Positions 1-7,946 of a DNA stretch of 64,000 bases are shown here, one piece after another. The notes below the pieces were generated by a model that was not told the DNA's origin, ran no database searches, and saw only the letters and a program-made list of their open reading frames with translations. The number at the start of each line of letters is the position of its first letter. Within the stretch, counting starts at the first letter, position 1. A program made the translations under genes and the position numbers. Where the stretch lies: contig NZ_FNLC01000002.1 in NCBI RefSeq assembly GCF_900104065.1, forward strand, positions 850,995 through 914,994, in the 5' to 3' direction. The stretch comes from Natronobacterium texcoconense (lineage in GTDB: Archaea > Halobacteriota > Halobacteria > Halobacteriales > Natrialbaceae).

Positions 1-348
1 GACGTTATGGAGGAAAGTGCGAAACGGGACGATGATGAGTTCGTACTTCCGAGTAGGGACGAAGTCCGTCATATCCGATTGTCGAACGGAAGGTGTGAGG
101 TCAGCTTCGTCGGCTTTCTGTTCCAGAATGGCGAGCATCTCTTCAGAGATATCGATACCGTACGCGTCCACGCCGGCCCGAAGGAGATCGAGATATATGC
201 GGCCTGTTCCGCAGCCGACTTCGAGAACCGGACCATCGACCTCTTGAGCCAGGTTGACGTAAAATTCGACATCTCCGATTTCCTGGTCCTCGTAATTAGC
301 ATCGTAAAAGCCCGCCCACTCGTCGAAAAACCCTTTTGCGGGATGCAT
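1..348 (-). CDS. SAM-dependent methyltransferase, C-terminally truncated by window edge
   Basis: Class I (Rossmann-fold) SAM-dependent methyltransferase; substrate not predictable. The first 116 codons are visible. The SAM-binding motif I (VLEVGCGTGRIYLDLL) lies near residues 41-56, an acidic motif II (AYGIDIS) follows near 61-67, and a DMTDF motif lies near residue 90. The start ATG (complement of 346-348) is fixed by an in-frame TGA three codons upstream. The N-terminus (GFFDEWAGFYDANYEDQ) is typical of ubiE/SmtA-like methyltransferases. The reading frame is open to base 1, so the gene continues outside the window. Confidence 0.85.
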   Translation of the reverse strand, partial: MHPAKGFFDEWAGFYDANYEDQEIGDVEFYVNLAQEVDGPVLEVGCGTGRIYLDLLRAGVDAYGIDISEEMLAILEQKADEADLTPSVRQSDMTDFVPTRKYELIIVPFRTFLHNV

Positions 349-603
349 ACTCCGTCATTGTGATACGCCCCTTTCGTTCTACCGGTGGTGTGTCCCACGG
401 TGTCTCTTCAGACACTAGAAACTGAGGATCCATCACCATTGGAGCACACCCTGTATTGAGCGATTAGACTTTTCCCCAAAATGGGTACCAGCTCGTGTTA
501 CATTCGCGCCTTCTATTCAGCACGACCGTTGAAACCGATCACCTACCACGGGGTTCGACGAGGCCGAACTTCTCACTTTGCGTCGTCGAAGGCGAGGACC
601 AGA

Positions 604-1224
604 TCACTCGTCGGTCGCGTACACGCACTGCTCGAGGTAGGCGTCGACCTCTTCGCGGACGCCCTCGAGCCATTCGGTGTCGTCGACGGAGGAGCGCCGA
701 AAGAGCGCCCCGGTTAGAAGCGTCATCAGCGTCGAGGCGACGGCCTCGGGGTCGCACTCGCGAAACTCCCCCTGTTCGATCCCTTCTCGAACGATCGTCG
801 CGATTCGGCGATCGAACGTCCGATCGCTACGCGTGAAGTGGTCGCGATACGCTGAGTCGTAGTTCGCCCGCGCTCGCAGTTCTAGCGTCGTCGCGAAGAA
901 CTGTCGGTGTTCGGAATCGAGTTCGGGCGCGAGCATCCAGTCGACTACCCGCTCGAGTCGGTCGCGTGGGTCGTCGAGTTCGTCCTCGGCCATCGTCGCC
1001 TCGAACCGCTCGAGCATGAACTCGAGACACGAGAGTACGAGGTCGTCCTTGCCGTCGTAGTGGTGGTAGATCAGCGACTGGCTCTTCTCGAGTTCGTCGC
1101 CGATCCGTTCGATCGTCAGGTCGGCGTAGCCGTGTTCGACGAGCGCCTGGTAGGTCGCTGCGAGAATCTCTTCGCGCGTTCCGGACGGATCGTCGAAGAC
1201 GTCGTCACTCACGACGCCCACCAC
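604..1224 (-). CDS. TetR/AcrR family transcriptional regulator
   Basis: One-component repressor of 206 residues, typical TetR length. The N-terminal HTH (residues ~16-62) has the family pattern TREEILAATYQALVEHGYADLTIERI followed by SQSLIYHHYDGKDDL. The C-terminal all-helical domain is the ligand-binding and dimerisation part; the ligand is unknown. It is divergent from the COG1361/MMPL export operon, and a perfect 18-bp palindrome lies between them (1373-1390), about 150 bp from both start codons. The likely role, by inference, is to repress the export operon and perhaps itself. An in-frame later ATG could be the real start, since family members often begin only a few residues before the HTH. 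Confidence 0.9.
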   Translation of the reverse strand: MVGVVSDDVFDDPSGTREEILAATYQALVEHGYADLTIERIGDELEKSQSLIYHHYDGKDDLVLSCLEFMLERFEATMAEDELDDPRDRLERVVDWMLAPELDSEHRQFFATTLELRARANYDSAYRDHFTRSDRTFDRRIATIVREGIEQGEFRECDPEAVASTLMTLLTGALFRRSSVDDTEWLEGVREEVDAYLEQCVYATDE

Positions 1225-1541
1225 CGTTCGGACTCGAGCGATCGATCGGCTCCGTCGTGCGATGCTGATCCACCGTTCGGCGGTCGTGCCCCCACTCGAG
1301 TGTGTGACCGACGCCGAACACCCGCGAAATACCCATCACGTAGTCCCTCGGTTCGGTCCGGGATAAACGATGTGATTGAACGTTCAATCAGAACGATTAT
1401 GTCCTCGGTGTCATATTATCCCTCAATGAGTAATTTCGCCGCTCGTCTCCGCTCAGCGACTGGGCGTTTCAGTTCGTGTATCGAGAGGGCCGCGTTCGAC
1501 GATCGATGGACGGCCGATACGACGCGGCCGAGGGGGTGGCG
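1225..1541. other. Divergent regulatory region between tetR and export operon
   Basis: This 317-bp gap between divergent starts has no convincing gene. It contains the palindrome at 1373-1390 and a short AT-rich stretch just downstream (about 1393-1412, ATTATGTCCTCGGTGTCATA), which may hold the promoter of the operon. A short GC-rich open frame across the gap looks like frame shadow. Confidence 0.5.
1373..1390. promoter_or_regulatory. 18-bp perfect palindrome, probable TetR operator
   Basis: TGATTGAACGTTCAATCA is an exact inverted repeat with no spacer. Its length and symmetry match TetR-family operators, and it lies between the tetR gene and the divergent export operon. Binding is inferred. 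Confidence 0.75.
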
Positions 1542-3137
1542 ATGAACCGGAACCGAGCGCGGTTACTCGCCCTGGTCGTCCTCTCGTGTGCCGTCGTGGG
1601 CGCCATCGCCGCACCGGCGATCGTAAGCGCCGTCGAGCGCGGGAGCCCGAACCTGGGCGTCTACCTCGAGGACGAAGAGATCGAACCGGGAACCGAAGAG
1701 ACGCTCGAGTTGCAGATCCAGAACGACGCAGAGTTGATCGTCGGGTCCGGCCAACACGTGACGACCGCCCGCGGGGCTACCGTAGAGATCGAGGACGCCG
1801 GCCCGTTCGAAGCGAAGTCCGGAGAGACCGCGCTCGGGCCGATACAGGACGGACAGGTCGTCGAGGCACCACAGCGAATCGCCGTCCCCGACTCGGTCGA
1901 ACCGGGCGAGTACGACGTGAGCGTTCGCGTTCGGTACTCCTACATGGAATACGTCTCGGAGCGATCGGGAAGCTCAACCCGAGTGTCGACGAGCGATCGG
2001 TTCGACGTGACCGTCGTCGTTCCGGACGAGCCACGCCTCGACGTGACTGACGTCTCGACGGCAGCCGAACCAGGTGGAACCTCCGAAGCAGTACTCGAGA
2101 TCGAAAACACCGGTGCAGTACCGTCGAACCGGACGAAGGCAGCCGTTTCTGGTGGGAACGGCATCACCGTCGACGGCGGCACCGCTGAGATGCCGACCGA
2201 GGAGATCATCGGCGACCTCGAGCCGAACGAGTCGACGACGATGACCGTCGACGTCACCATCGACGAGGGCGTCAGCGCCGGCGACCGGCCTCTCGAGATC
2301 GACTTCTCCTATCACGACGAGGACGGCATCGAACGGCAGGCAAACAGCGTCGCTACGTCGCTGTCGACGATCGACCAGTCGTTCTCGATCGACGGTCTCG
2401 AGAGCACGCTCGCGGTCGGTTACGACGGTGTCGTCACGGGGACGGTCACGAACGACGGTCCGCGTGCGGTCGACGACGCCGTCCTGACCGTGACACCACA
2501 GAGTGACTCGCTGTTCGTCGAGGACACGCGGTACGCGCTGCCCGATTTGAAGCCGGGCGAGAGCACCGAGTTCCGGTATCCGACGGACGTCAGCGGCCAG
2601 GCCGATCCCGGCCCGCGACAGATGCAGTTTAGCGTGGAGTACTCCGCAGACGGCAGTTCGGTACTGGAAGATGGCCCGATGTCCGAACGCGTCGTCATCG
2701 CCGATCAACACGAGGAGTTCTCTATCGAGACCGCCGACGCCGACGTGCGACAGGGCGAGACGAGCGAGGTCTTCCTCGAGATCACGAACGAACGGCCGGA
2801 GACGCTCTCGAACATCGACGCCAAACTCTACACCGACAGTCCGCTCTCGGCTCCGAACAGCGACGCCTTCGTGAACGAACTCGGGCCGGGCGAGTCGGCC
2901 GAGATCCGCTTCGAGATCGGGGCCGCACCCGATGCAGCGATCGAGACCCACCCGATCGAACTCGACTTCGAGTACGACACCGAACGCGGCGATACGGTCG
3001 TCTCAGACTTCTACCAGCACCCGATCGACGTCGGCGCTGGCGAGGACGACGGCGGCAACGTCGGCTCGATCGTCACGGTGATGGCTCTCCTGACCGTCGC
3101 TGGCCTCGGCGTCGGCCTCTGGTGGCGACGAACGTAA
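1542..3137 (+). CDS. Secreted COG1361-type (CARDB/S-layer-like) protein, RND partner
   Basis: 531-residue cell-envelope protein. The ATG at 1542 is preferred because an N-terminal signal peptide (RARLLALVVLSCAVVGAIAAPAIVSA) follows it directly; earlier ATGs would add an Arg-rich tail. Several Ig-like/CARDB repeats follow, with recurring phrases such as LEIENTGAVPSN, LEPNESTTMTVDV, GTVTNDGPRAVDDAV and LEITNERPETLSN. One C-terminal transmembrane helix (GSIVTVMALLTVAGLGVGLWW) ends in Arg-Arg-Thr. The MMPL/RND gene starts 3 bp downstream, so the two are co-transcribed. In archaea this domain is often paired with MMPL permeases. Inferred role: extracellular or periplasm-like partner of the exporter. 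Confidence 0.82.
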   Translation: MNRNRARLLALVVLSCAVVGAIAAPAIVSAVERGSPNLGVYLEDEEIEPGTEETLELQIQNDAELIVGSGQHVTTARGATVEIEDAGPFEAKSGETALGPIQDGQVVEAPQRIAVPDSVEPGEYDVSVRVRYSYMEYVSERSGSSTRVSTSDRFDVTVVVPDEPRLDVTDVSTAAEPGGTSEAVLEIENTGAVPSNRTKAAVSGGNGITVDGGTAEMPTEEIIGDLEPNESTTMTVDVTIDEGVSAGDRPLEIDFSYHDEDGIERQANSVATSLSTIDQSFSIDGLESTLAVGYDGVVTGTVTNDGPRAVDDAVLTVTPQSDSLFVEDTRYALPDLKPGESTEFRYPTDVSGQADPGPRQMQFSVEYSADGSSVLEDGPMSERVVIADQHEEFSIETADADVRQGETSEVFLEITNERPETLSNIDAKLYTDSPLSAPNSDAFVNELGPGESAEIRFEIGAAPDAAIETHPIELDFEYDTERGDTVVSDFYQHPIDVGAGEDDGGNVGSIVTVMALLTVAGLGVGLWWRRT

Positions 3138-3140
3138 CCG

Positions 3141-5828
3141 ATGAGCGACCCCGACGGTTCCCGCGACGACCGCAGCCGAGACCGGCCTGCCGCCGACGGC
3201 GACGGCGGCTCGAGATTCGCCTCTCTCTTCGGGTTCCTCGCCTCGAGAGTCCCGTTCGGCGGCGAAGCGGACGGCAACGACACCGACGGGACCCCCTCGA
3301 GCGACAGCAGTAGTCGACCTGCGGAAGACAGCGATCCGTTCACCAGGCGAGTCAATCCCCTGATTACGGACCGCCCCTGGACCATCGTCCTCGTCTTTCT
3401 CCTCGTAACGGGCGTCTTCATGGTCGGCGCGATGGCCGGCGGTGGCGGACAGGAAGCCGGCACGGACCAGTTCACGGAGGACTCGGACGCCCAGGACGCG
3501 TTCGACGAGATGCAGGACAACTTCGAACAGTCGGACCACAGTAGCGGCGGCACCAGCGCCCAGCTATTCGTTACGGACCAGAACGACGGAAACGTCCTCT
3601 CGAAGCCGAACCTGTTGCGGATGCTCGAGTTTCAGGATCGGGTCGAAACCGAAGACGGACTCCGGGTCACCTCGACGACGAGTCCGGCCTCCCTGGTCGC
3701 GACACAGCTCGATCCCGAGGCGACGACCGCCGAACAGCAGTACCGGGAGATCGATCGCGCCTCGCCCCGGCAACTCGAGGCAGCCATCGCGGATGCCGAC
3801 GAGACGGCCGGGATCCCGGTCAGCACTGACTTCACGCGCCAGTCGGCGTCGGCGGACGTCGCCCAGATCGCAGTCACCTACGATACGCCGCCGGCCTCGG
3901 ACACGAGCGACAACGCTCACCTCCAGTTCCGGACCCAGGAAATCGCAGACGAGATCGACGGCTTCGACACCGGTGACAACGTCGTCATCTGGGGTGACGC
4001 GCTCCTCGACGAGGAGGTCGTCCAGTTGCTGGGCGATACGTCGATCGTCGTCTTCCCGGCGGCGATGATACTGATCCTGTTTTTCCTGCTGGTCGCCTAC
4101 CGCGACCCGATCGACCTCGGGCTCGGCCTGATGGCGCTGGTAATGACGTTGATCTGGACGTTCGGGTTCATGGGGATCGCGGGCATTCCGTTCTCCGACT
4201 CGCTGATCACCGTCTTCCCGCTGTTGCTCGCCGTCGGGATCGACTTCGGGATACACATCATCAATCGCTACCGCGAGGAGCGGGCTGAAGGGAAATCGAT
4301 CGGGGACTCGATGGGGATCACGACCGGTCAGTTGACGACGGCACTGCTGATCGTCACGCTGACGACGGTCTTTAGCTTCATGGCGAATCTCGTCAGCGAC
4401 ATCACGCAGGACTTCGGAATCGTCGCCGCTGCCGGCATCATCTTCACGTTTCTCATCTTCAGCGTCTTCCTCCCGGCCGGGAAGGTCGGACTCGATCGTC
4501 TCCGCGAGGGGACGCGATTCCCCGAGTTCGGCACCAGCCCGCTCGGGCAGGAAAACTCCGTTATGGGCAACGTTCTCCCGGTCGGCGTCCACATCGCTCG
4601 CACTATCCCCGTAATCTTCCTCGTCGTGATCCTCGTCGTCGGGGCGAGCGCGGCGGCGTACGGTACCGGCGTCGACACCGAGTTCGATCAGGAGGCCTTC
4701 TTCCCCGACGAAGACCGGATCGAACAGTACGAGTCCCTGCCCGGGCCGCTCCAGCCAAGCGAGTACACGTTCATGGCCGTCCTCGATCACCTCGAGGAGG
4801 ACTTCGACCAGAGTCTCGACGGGACAGTGACGATATACGTCGAGGACAACGATCTCAGATCCGACGGTGCGCTCAGAGAGATCGACCGCACACTCCAGAA
4901 CCCACCGGACGCGTTCGCGACCGACGGCCGGGAGGCAGACGCCGACACGATCCTCGGAGTTATCGACTCCCAGGCCGCAACCGATCCTGAGTTCGCGGCG
5001 ACCCGCGATCGATACGACAGCAACGGCGACGAGATTCCCGACCGGAACGTCGACGCCGTCTACGATGCGCTGTTCGACTCCAGCGCGGGCGACGAGGCCG
5101 CCGGCCGACTGACGACCGACCGGAGCGCGACCCGGATCGACGTTCGGATCGACGTCGACGCCGAACAGGACGAAGCCGTCGCCGCCGGCAGAGCCACCGC
5201 CGACGAGATGGCCCTCGACGCGACGGCGACCGGCCAACTGGTCATCTTCGAGGCCGTGATCGAACAGACCCTCGAGTCGTCGGTCAACAGCCTGATCGTC
5301 GCGTTCCTGCTGACGATGATCTTCCTCGTTCTCTCGTACTGGACTCTCGAGGGGCGGGCGATCTACGGGGTTTTGAACCTGGTGCCCGTGTTGCTCGCCG
5401 TGGCGCTGCTTGCCGGTTCGATGCGGTACTTCGACGTCCCGTTGACGCCGATCAACGCGCCGATCCTGTCGGTTTCGATCGGACTCGGGGTAGACTACAC
5501 CGTCCACTTCATGCACCGGTTCGTCGACGAGTACGAGAACGGGAACGGCGTTCACGAGTCGTTGCTCGTGACCGTCCGCGGCACCGGCGGCGCGCTCACC
5601 GGCAGCATGCTGACGACAGTCACCGGACTCGGCGTGCTCTACGTGGCTCTGATCCCGCTGATCATGGAGTTCGGTCTCCTGCTCGCGCTGGGGGTGTTCT
5701 ACGCCTGGCTCACGTCGATCGTCGTCCTTCCCTCCGTGATCGTCGTCTGGGATCAATACGAGCGAGGAGCGCTCTCGATCGACGGACTGCGAGACGATCT
5801 GACCGACGCGATCAGTTCCAATCGCTAG
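3141..5828 (+). CDS. MMPL/RND superfamily (COG1033) membrane exporter
   Basis: Proton-driven RND-type permease of 895 residues with the two-fold repeat of the family. TM1 (PWTIVLVFLLVTGVFMVGAMA) is at ~79-99, a first large extracytoplasmic loop follows, then a five-helix block at ~305-470. Near residue 487 the second half begins (IARTIPVIFLVVILVVGASAA), with a second loop and a final five-helix block at ~715-870. Both halves carry the family signature GIDFGIHIINRYREE and GLGVDYTVHFMHRF. The first ~75 residues are hydrophilic and disordered. Likely substrates are lipids or hydrophobic compounds, but none can be read from sequence. It follows the COG1361 partner by 3 bp, under the divergent TetR gene. 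Confidence 0.9.
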   Translation: MSDPDGSRDDRSRDRPAADGDGGSRFASLFGFLASRVPFGGEADGNDTDGTPSSDSSSRPAEDSDPFTRRVNPLITDRPWTIVLVFLLVTGVFMVGAMAGGGGQEAGTDQFTEDSDAQDAFDEMQDNFEQSDHSSGGTSAQLFVTDQNDGNVLSKPNLLRMLEFQDRVETEDGLRVTSTTSPASLVATQLDPEATTAEQQYREIDRASPRQLEAAIADADETAGIPVSTDFTRQSASADVAQIAVTYDTPPASDTSDNAHLQFRTQEIADEIDGFDTGDNVVIWGDALLDEEVVQLLGDTSIVVFPAAMILILFFLLVAYRDPIDLGLGLMALVMTLIWTFGFMGIAGIPFSDSLITVFPLLLAVGIDFGIHIINRYREERAEGKSIGDSMGITTGQLTTALLIVTLTTVFSFMANLVSDITQDFGIVAAAGIIFTFLIFSVFLPAGKVGLDRLREGTRFPEFGTSPLGQENSVMGNVLPVGVHIARTIPVIFLVVILVVGASAAAYGTGVDTEFDQEAFFPDEDRIEQYESLPGPLQPSEYTFMAVLDHLEEDFDQSLDGTVTIYVEDNDLRSDGALREIDRTLQNPPDAFATDGREADADTILGVIDSQAATDPEFAATRDRYDSNGDEIPDRNVDAVYDALFDSSAGDEAAGRLTTDRSATRIDVRIDVDAEQDEAVAAGRATADEMALDATATGQLVIFEAVIEQTLESSVNSLIVAFLLTMIFLVLSYWTLEGRAIYGVLNLVPVLLAVALLAGSMRYFDVPLTPINAPILSVSIGLGVDYTVHFMHRFVDEYENGNGVHESLLVTVRGTGGALTGSMLTTVTGLGVLYVALIPLIMEFGLLLALGVFYAWLTSIVVLPSVIVVWDQYERGALSIDGLRDDLTDAISSNR

Positions 5829-5861
5829 CGTTATACACTGTTCATATCTTACTACTACTGC

Positions 5862-6911
5862 ATGAAATTAGATCGGCGGTCGATGCTTCGACTCGCTGGC
5901 GGAACTGCAGCGGCGACGATGGCCGGCACCGCCGGCTGTCTGGATACGGTTGGACTGGGAAACACCGGAACGGCGACGTATAGCTCGTGGCTGGCCGCAG
6001 GTGATACCGACGACGAGACGTTCTACGCGTACGTCGACTGGGCTGCGTTCGAACAGTTCGACGACCTCGAGCCGGAATCGAACCCCGAGGAGGACGAAAT
6101 CGACGACGAGGCGGTAGCCGATCGGGACGATCCGATGCTGGCGGCACCACTGCTCGGCGTGGTCGTGGTCAGTTTCGGCGCGTCGTTTACCCTGATGGGG
6201 ACGGGACTGACGGACCTCGTTGCAGTCGACGACGAGTCAGCGTTCGAGACGAGCGTCGACGACGTTCTCCTCACCGACGAGGTCGTCGTGTTGACCGGCG
6301 ACGTCGACACCGACGAGATCGACGAGACGCTGGTCGAACCACCGGAGAGCGAGTGGGACGTGAAGACGGAGTACGAACAGACGACGACGATCGACGGATT
6401 CAGCGTCTACGAACCCACCGACGAGGACGGCTTCGGAATGGGGTTCAGCGAGGACGAGACGGTCGCCGTCGGGAACGATGCACTGCTGTTCGCGAACGGG
6501 TCGGATGACGCCGAGGCGATCGACCAGCTTCGCAACGCGATCGGCGCACATGCCGGTGACGAGCAGCGACAGCGCGAGGTGAACGAGGACATCGAGTGGC
6601 TCCTGACGGAAGCCGGAAGCGGCCACGTCGCCATCGGCAGCTACGGAAACCCCGACACCGACGACGACCTCGAGGCCGACGAGGAACTCGAGGAACTCGA
6701 CGGCGCCAGGGGGTTCACCGCCTCGCTCACCATCGAAGGGCCGTCGAAGTCGACCGGCGAGTTCGCGGCTATCTTCGACGACCTCGACGAAGACGTCGAG
6801 GCCACACTCGAGACCGAGGTCGGATCGACCGCTGCATCGGTCGAGTACGAGGTCGACGGCGACCGCATCGTTTCGACGGCGACCTGGGAAGAAGACGTCG
6901 CGGACCTGTAG
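5862..6911 (+). CDS. Tat-exported lipoprotein of unknown function
   Basis: 349 residues. The N-terminus has a twin-arginine signal (LDRRSMLRLAGGTAAATMAGTAGC) with a lipobox Cys at ~27, so it is probably lipid-anchored outside the cell. The rest is acidic, without membrane segments, and contains aspartate/glutamate-rich insertions (DDDLEADEELEELDG). No enzyme motif was recognised. It starts 33 bp after the MMPL gene on the same strand and may belong to that transcript. Similar Asp/Glu-rich lipoproteins are common in haloarchaea and remain uncharacterised. Confidence 0.8.
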   Translation: MKLDRRSMLRLAGGTAAATMAGTAGCLDTVGLGNTGTATYSSWLAAGDTDDETFYAYVDWAAFEQFDDLEPESNPEEDEIDDEAVADRDDPMLAAPLLGVVVVSFGASFTLMGTGLTDLVAVDDESAFETSVDDVLLTDEVVVLTGDVDTDEIDETLVEPPESEWDVKTEYEQTTTIDGFSVYEPTDEDGFGMGFSEDETVAVGNDALLFANGSDDAEAIDQLRNAIGAHAGDEQRQREVNEDIEWLLTEAGSGHVAIGSYGNPDTDDDLEADEELEELDGARGFTASLTIEGPSKSTGEFAAIFDDLDEDVEATLETEVGSTAASVEYEVDGDRIVSTATWEEDVADL

Positions 6912-6958
6912 ACCGAGTCCGCCTCGAAAAGACGCAGTCTTCGAATCTCGAATCGACT

Positions 6959-7021
6959 TCAGAACGGGAACAGCGAACCGGCCTCGAGGTCACGCTCGAT
7001 GAGTTCGATCTCGTGGCCGTC
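6959..7021 (-). pseudogene. Duplicated 3' end of the adjacent VOC gene
   Basis: Bases 6960-7021 match 7111-7172, the last codons of the VOC gene, at 60 of 62 positions and in the same orientation. The copy still reads DGHEIELIERDLEAGSLFPF plus a stop codon on the minus strand. It lies about 150 bp beyond the real stop, with unrelated sequence between. Probable remnant of a tandem duplication followed by deletion. Confidence 0.75.
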
Positions 7022-7109
7022 GGCTGCCACTTTTTCGTCGCTCGAACGCCACGCTCACGGCTTTGCCGTTCGCGACGCGTTCTCGCTCGAAAAATCTGGA
7101 CCAAAAATC

Positions 7110-7898
7110 TCAGAACGGGAACAGCGAATCGGCCTCGAGATCACGCTCGATGAGTTCGATCTCGTGGCCGTCCTGATCTTTGGTGAACGCGTACATGTTG
7201 TCGTTGCTCTCGGGGTCTCGGTAGTCGTCGGCTTCGCGTTCGATCAGCGTCTCCCAGTCGTCCTCGAGGTCGTCGACGCGGACGCAGAGGTGGCCCCAGG
7301 CGTCGCCCATGTCGTACGTGCGGCCGTCGTAGTTGTAGGTGAGTTCGACGGACATCGCCTCGTCCGCGGCGTCTGTGGGCTCGACGAAGTAGTTCGCGAA
7401 AGAGTCTGCCTCCCAGCGGCCGACCTCGTCGTATTCGAACTTGCGAGTCCAGAAACCGAGGGCTTCGTCGGCGTCCTCGACGCGGATCATCGTGTGGTCG
7501 AGCGACCAGGTTGCGCCCTGGTCGCGCTGGACGATCTCGATCTCGTGACCGTCGGGGTCTTTGACGAACGCGTAGCGACCGCCACAGGACTCGGGGTCGC
7601 GGTAATCCTCGACGCCCTCGTCCATCAGTTGCTGGTAGTGCTCTTCGAGTTCATCCTCGGGAACGCGGACGGCGATGTGCCCCCAGGCGTCACCTACTTC
7701 GACGTCTTCGCCCTCGTTGTGGGTGATCTCGAGCATCGCACCCTCCTCGTGCATCTCCTCGGGGCCGAGGTAGACGATGGTGAAGCCGTCGCCCTCGTAG
7801 CGGTCTTTCTCCTCGTACTCGAGGTGGGTCTGGTACCAGTCGAGCGACTCCTCGAGATCCGACACGCGGATCATCGTGTGGTCGAGCGTTCCGTCCAT
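7110..7898 (-). CDS. Two-domain VOC (glyoxalase/dioxygenase superfamily) protein
   Basis: 262-residue cytoplasmic enzyme with two tandem VOC domains (~4-130 and ~132-250). Each half keeps the four metal-ligand positions of glyoxalase I-like folds: His in LDHTMIRV, Glu in MLEITHN or VELTYN, His in WGHIAVRV or WGHLCVRV, and Glu in GHEIEIVQR or GHEIELIER. Both sites could therefore bind metal. A glyoxalase I-like activity on a methylglyoxal-thiol adduct is plausible; the thiol would be gamma-glutamylcysteine in haloarchaea. The start was placed at the ATG giving MDGTLDHTMIRV; a longer start adds nine poorly conserved residues. Confidence 0.85.
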   Translation of the reverse strand: MDGTLDHTMIRVSDLEESLDWYQTHLEYEEKDRYEGDGFTIVYLGPEEMHEEGAMLEITHNEGEDVEVGDAWGHIAVRVPEDELEEHYQQLMDEGVEDYRDPESCGGRYAFVKDPDGHEIEIVQRDQGATWSLDHTMIRVEDADEALGFWTRKFEYDEVGRWEADSFANYFVEPTDAADEAMSVELTYNYDGRTYDMGDAWGHLCVRVDDLEDDWETLIEREADDYRDPESNDNMYAFTKDQDGHEIELIERDLEADSLFPF

Positions 7899-7946
7899 AC
7901 GCGAGGGAACGCCCGGAAATATCAAAAACGTGGCGAAGCCGGCGGT

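Noticed and set aside
7-363. 118-codon plus-strand frame at the window start
   Set aside because: The minus strand carries a clear SAM-binding methyltransferase in the same place.
3564-5756. 730-codon minus-strand frame opposite the MMPL gene
   Set aside because: It is the frame shadow of a GC-rich gene; the translation is a charged string without hydrophobic core or motif.
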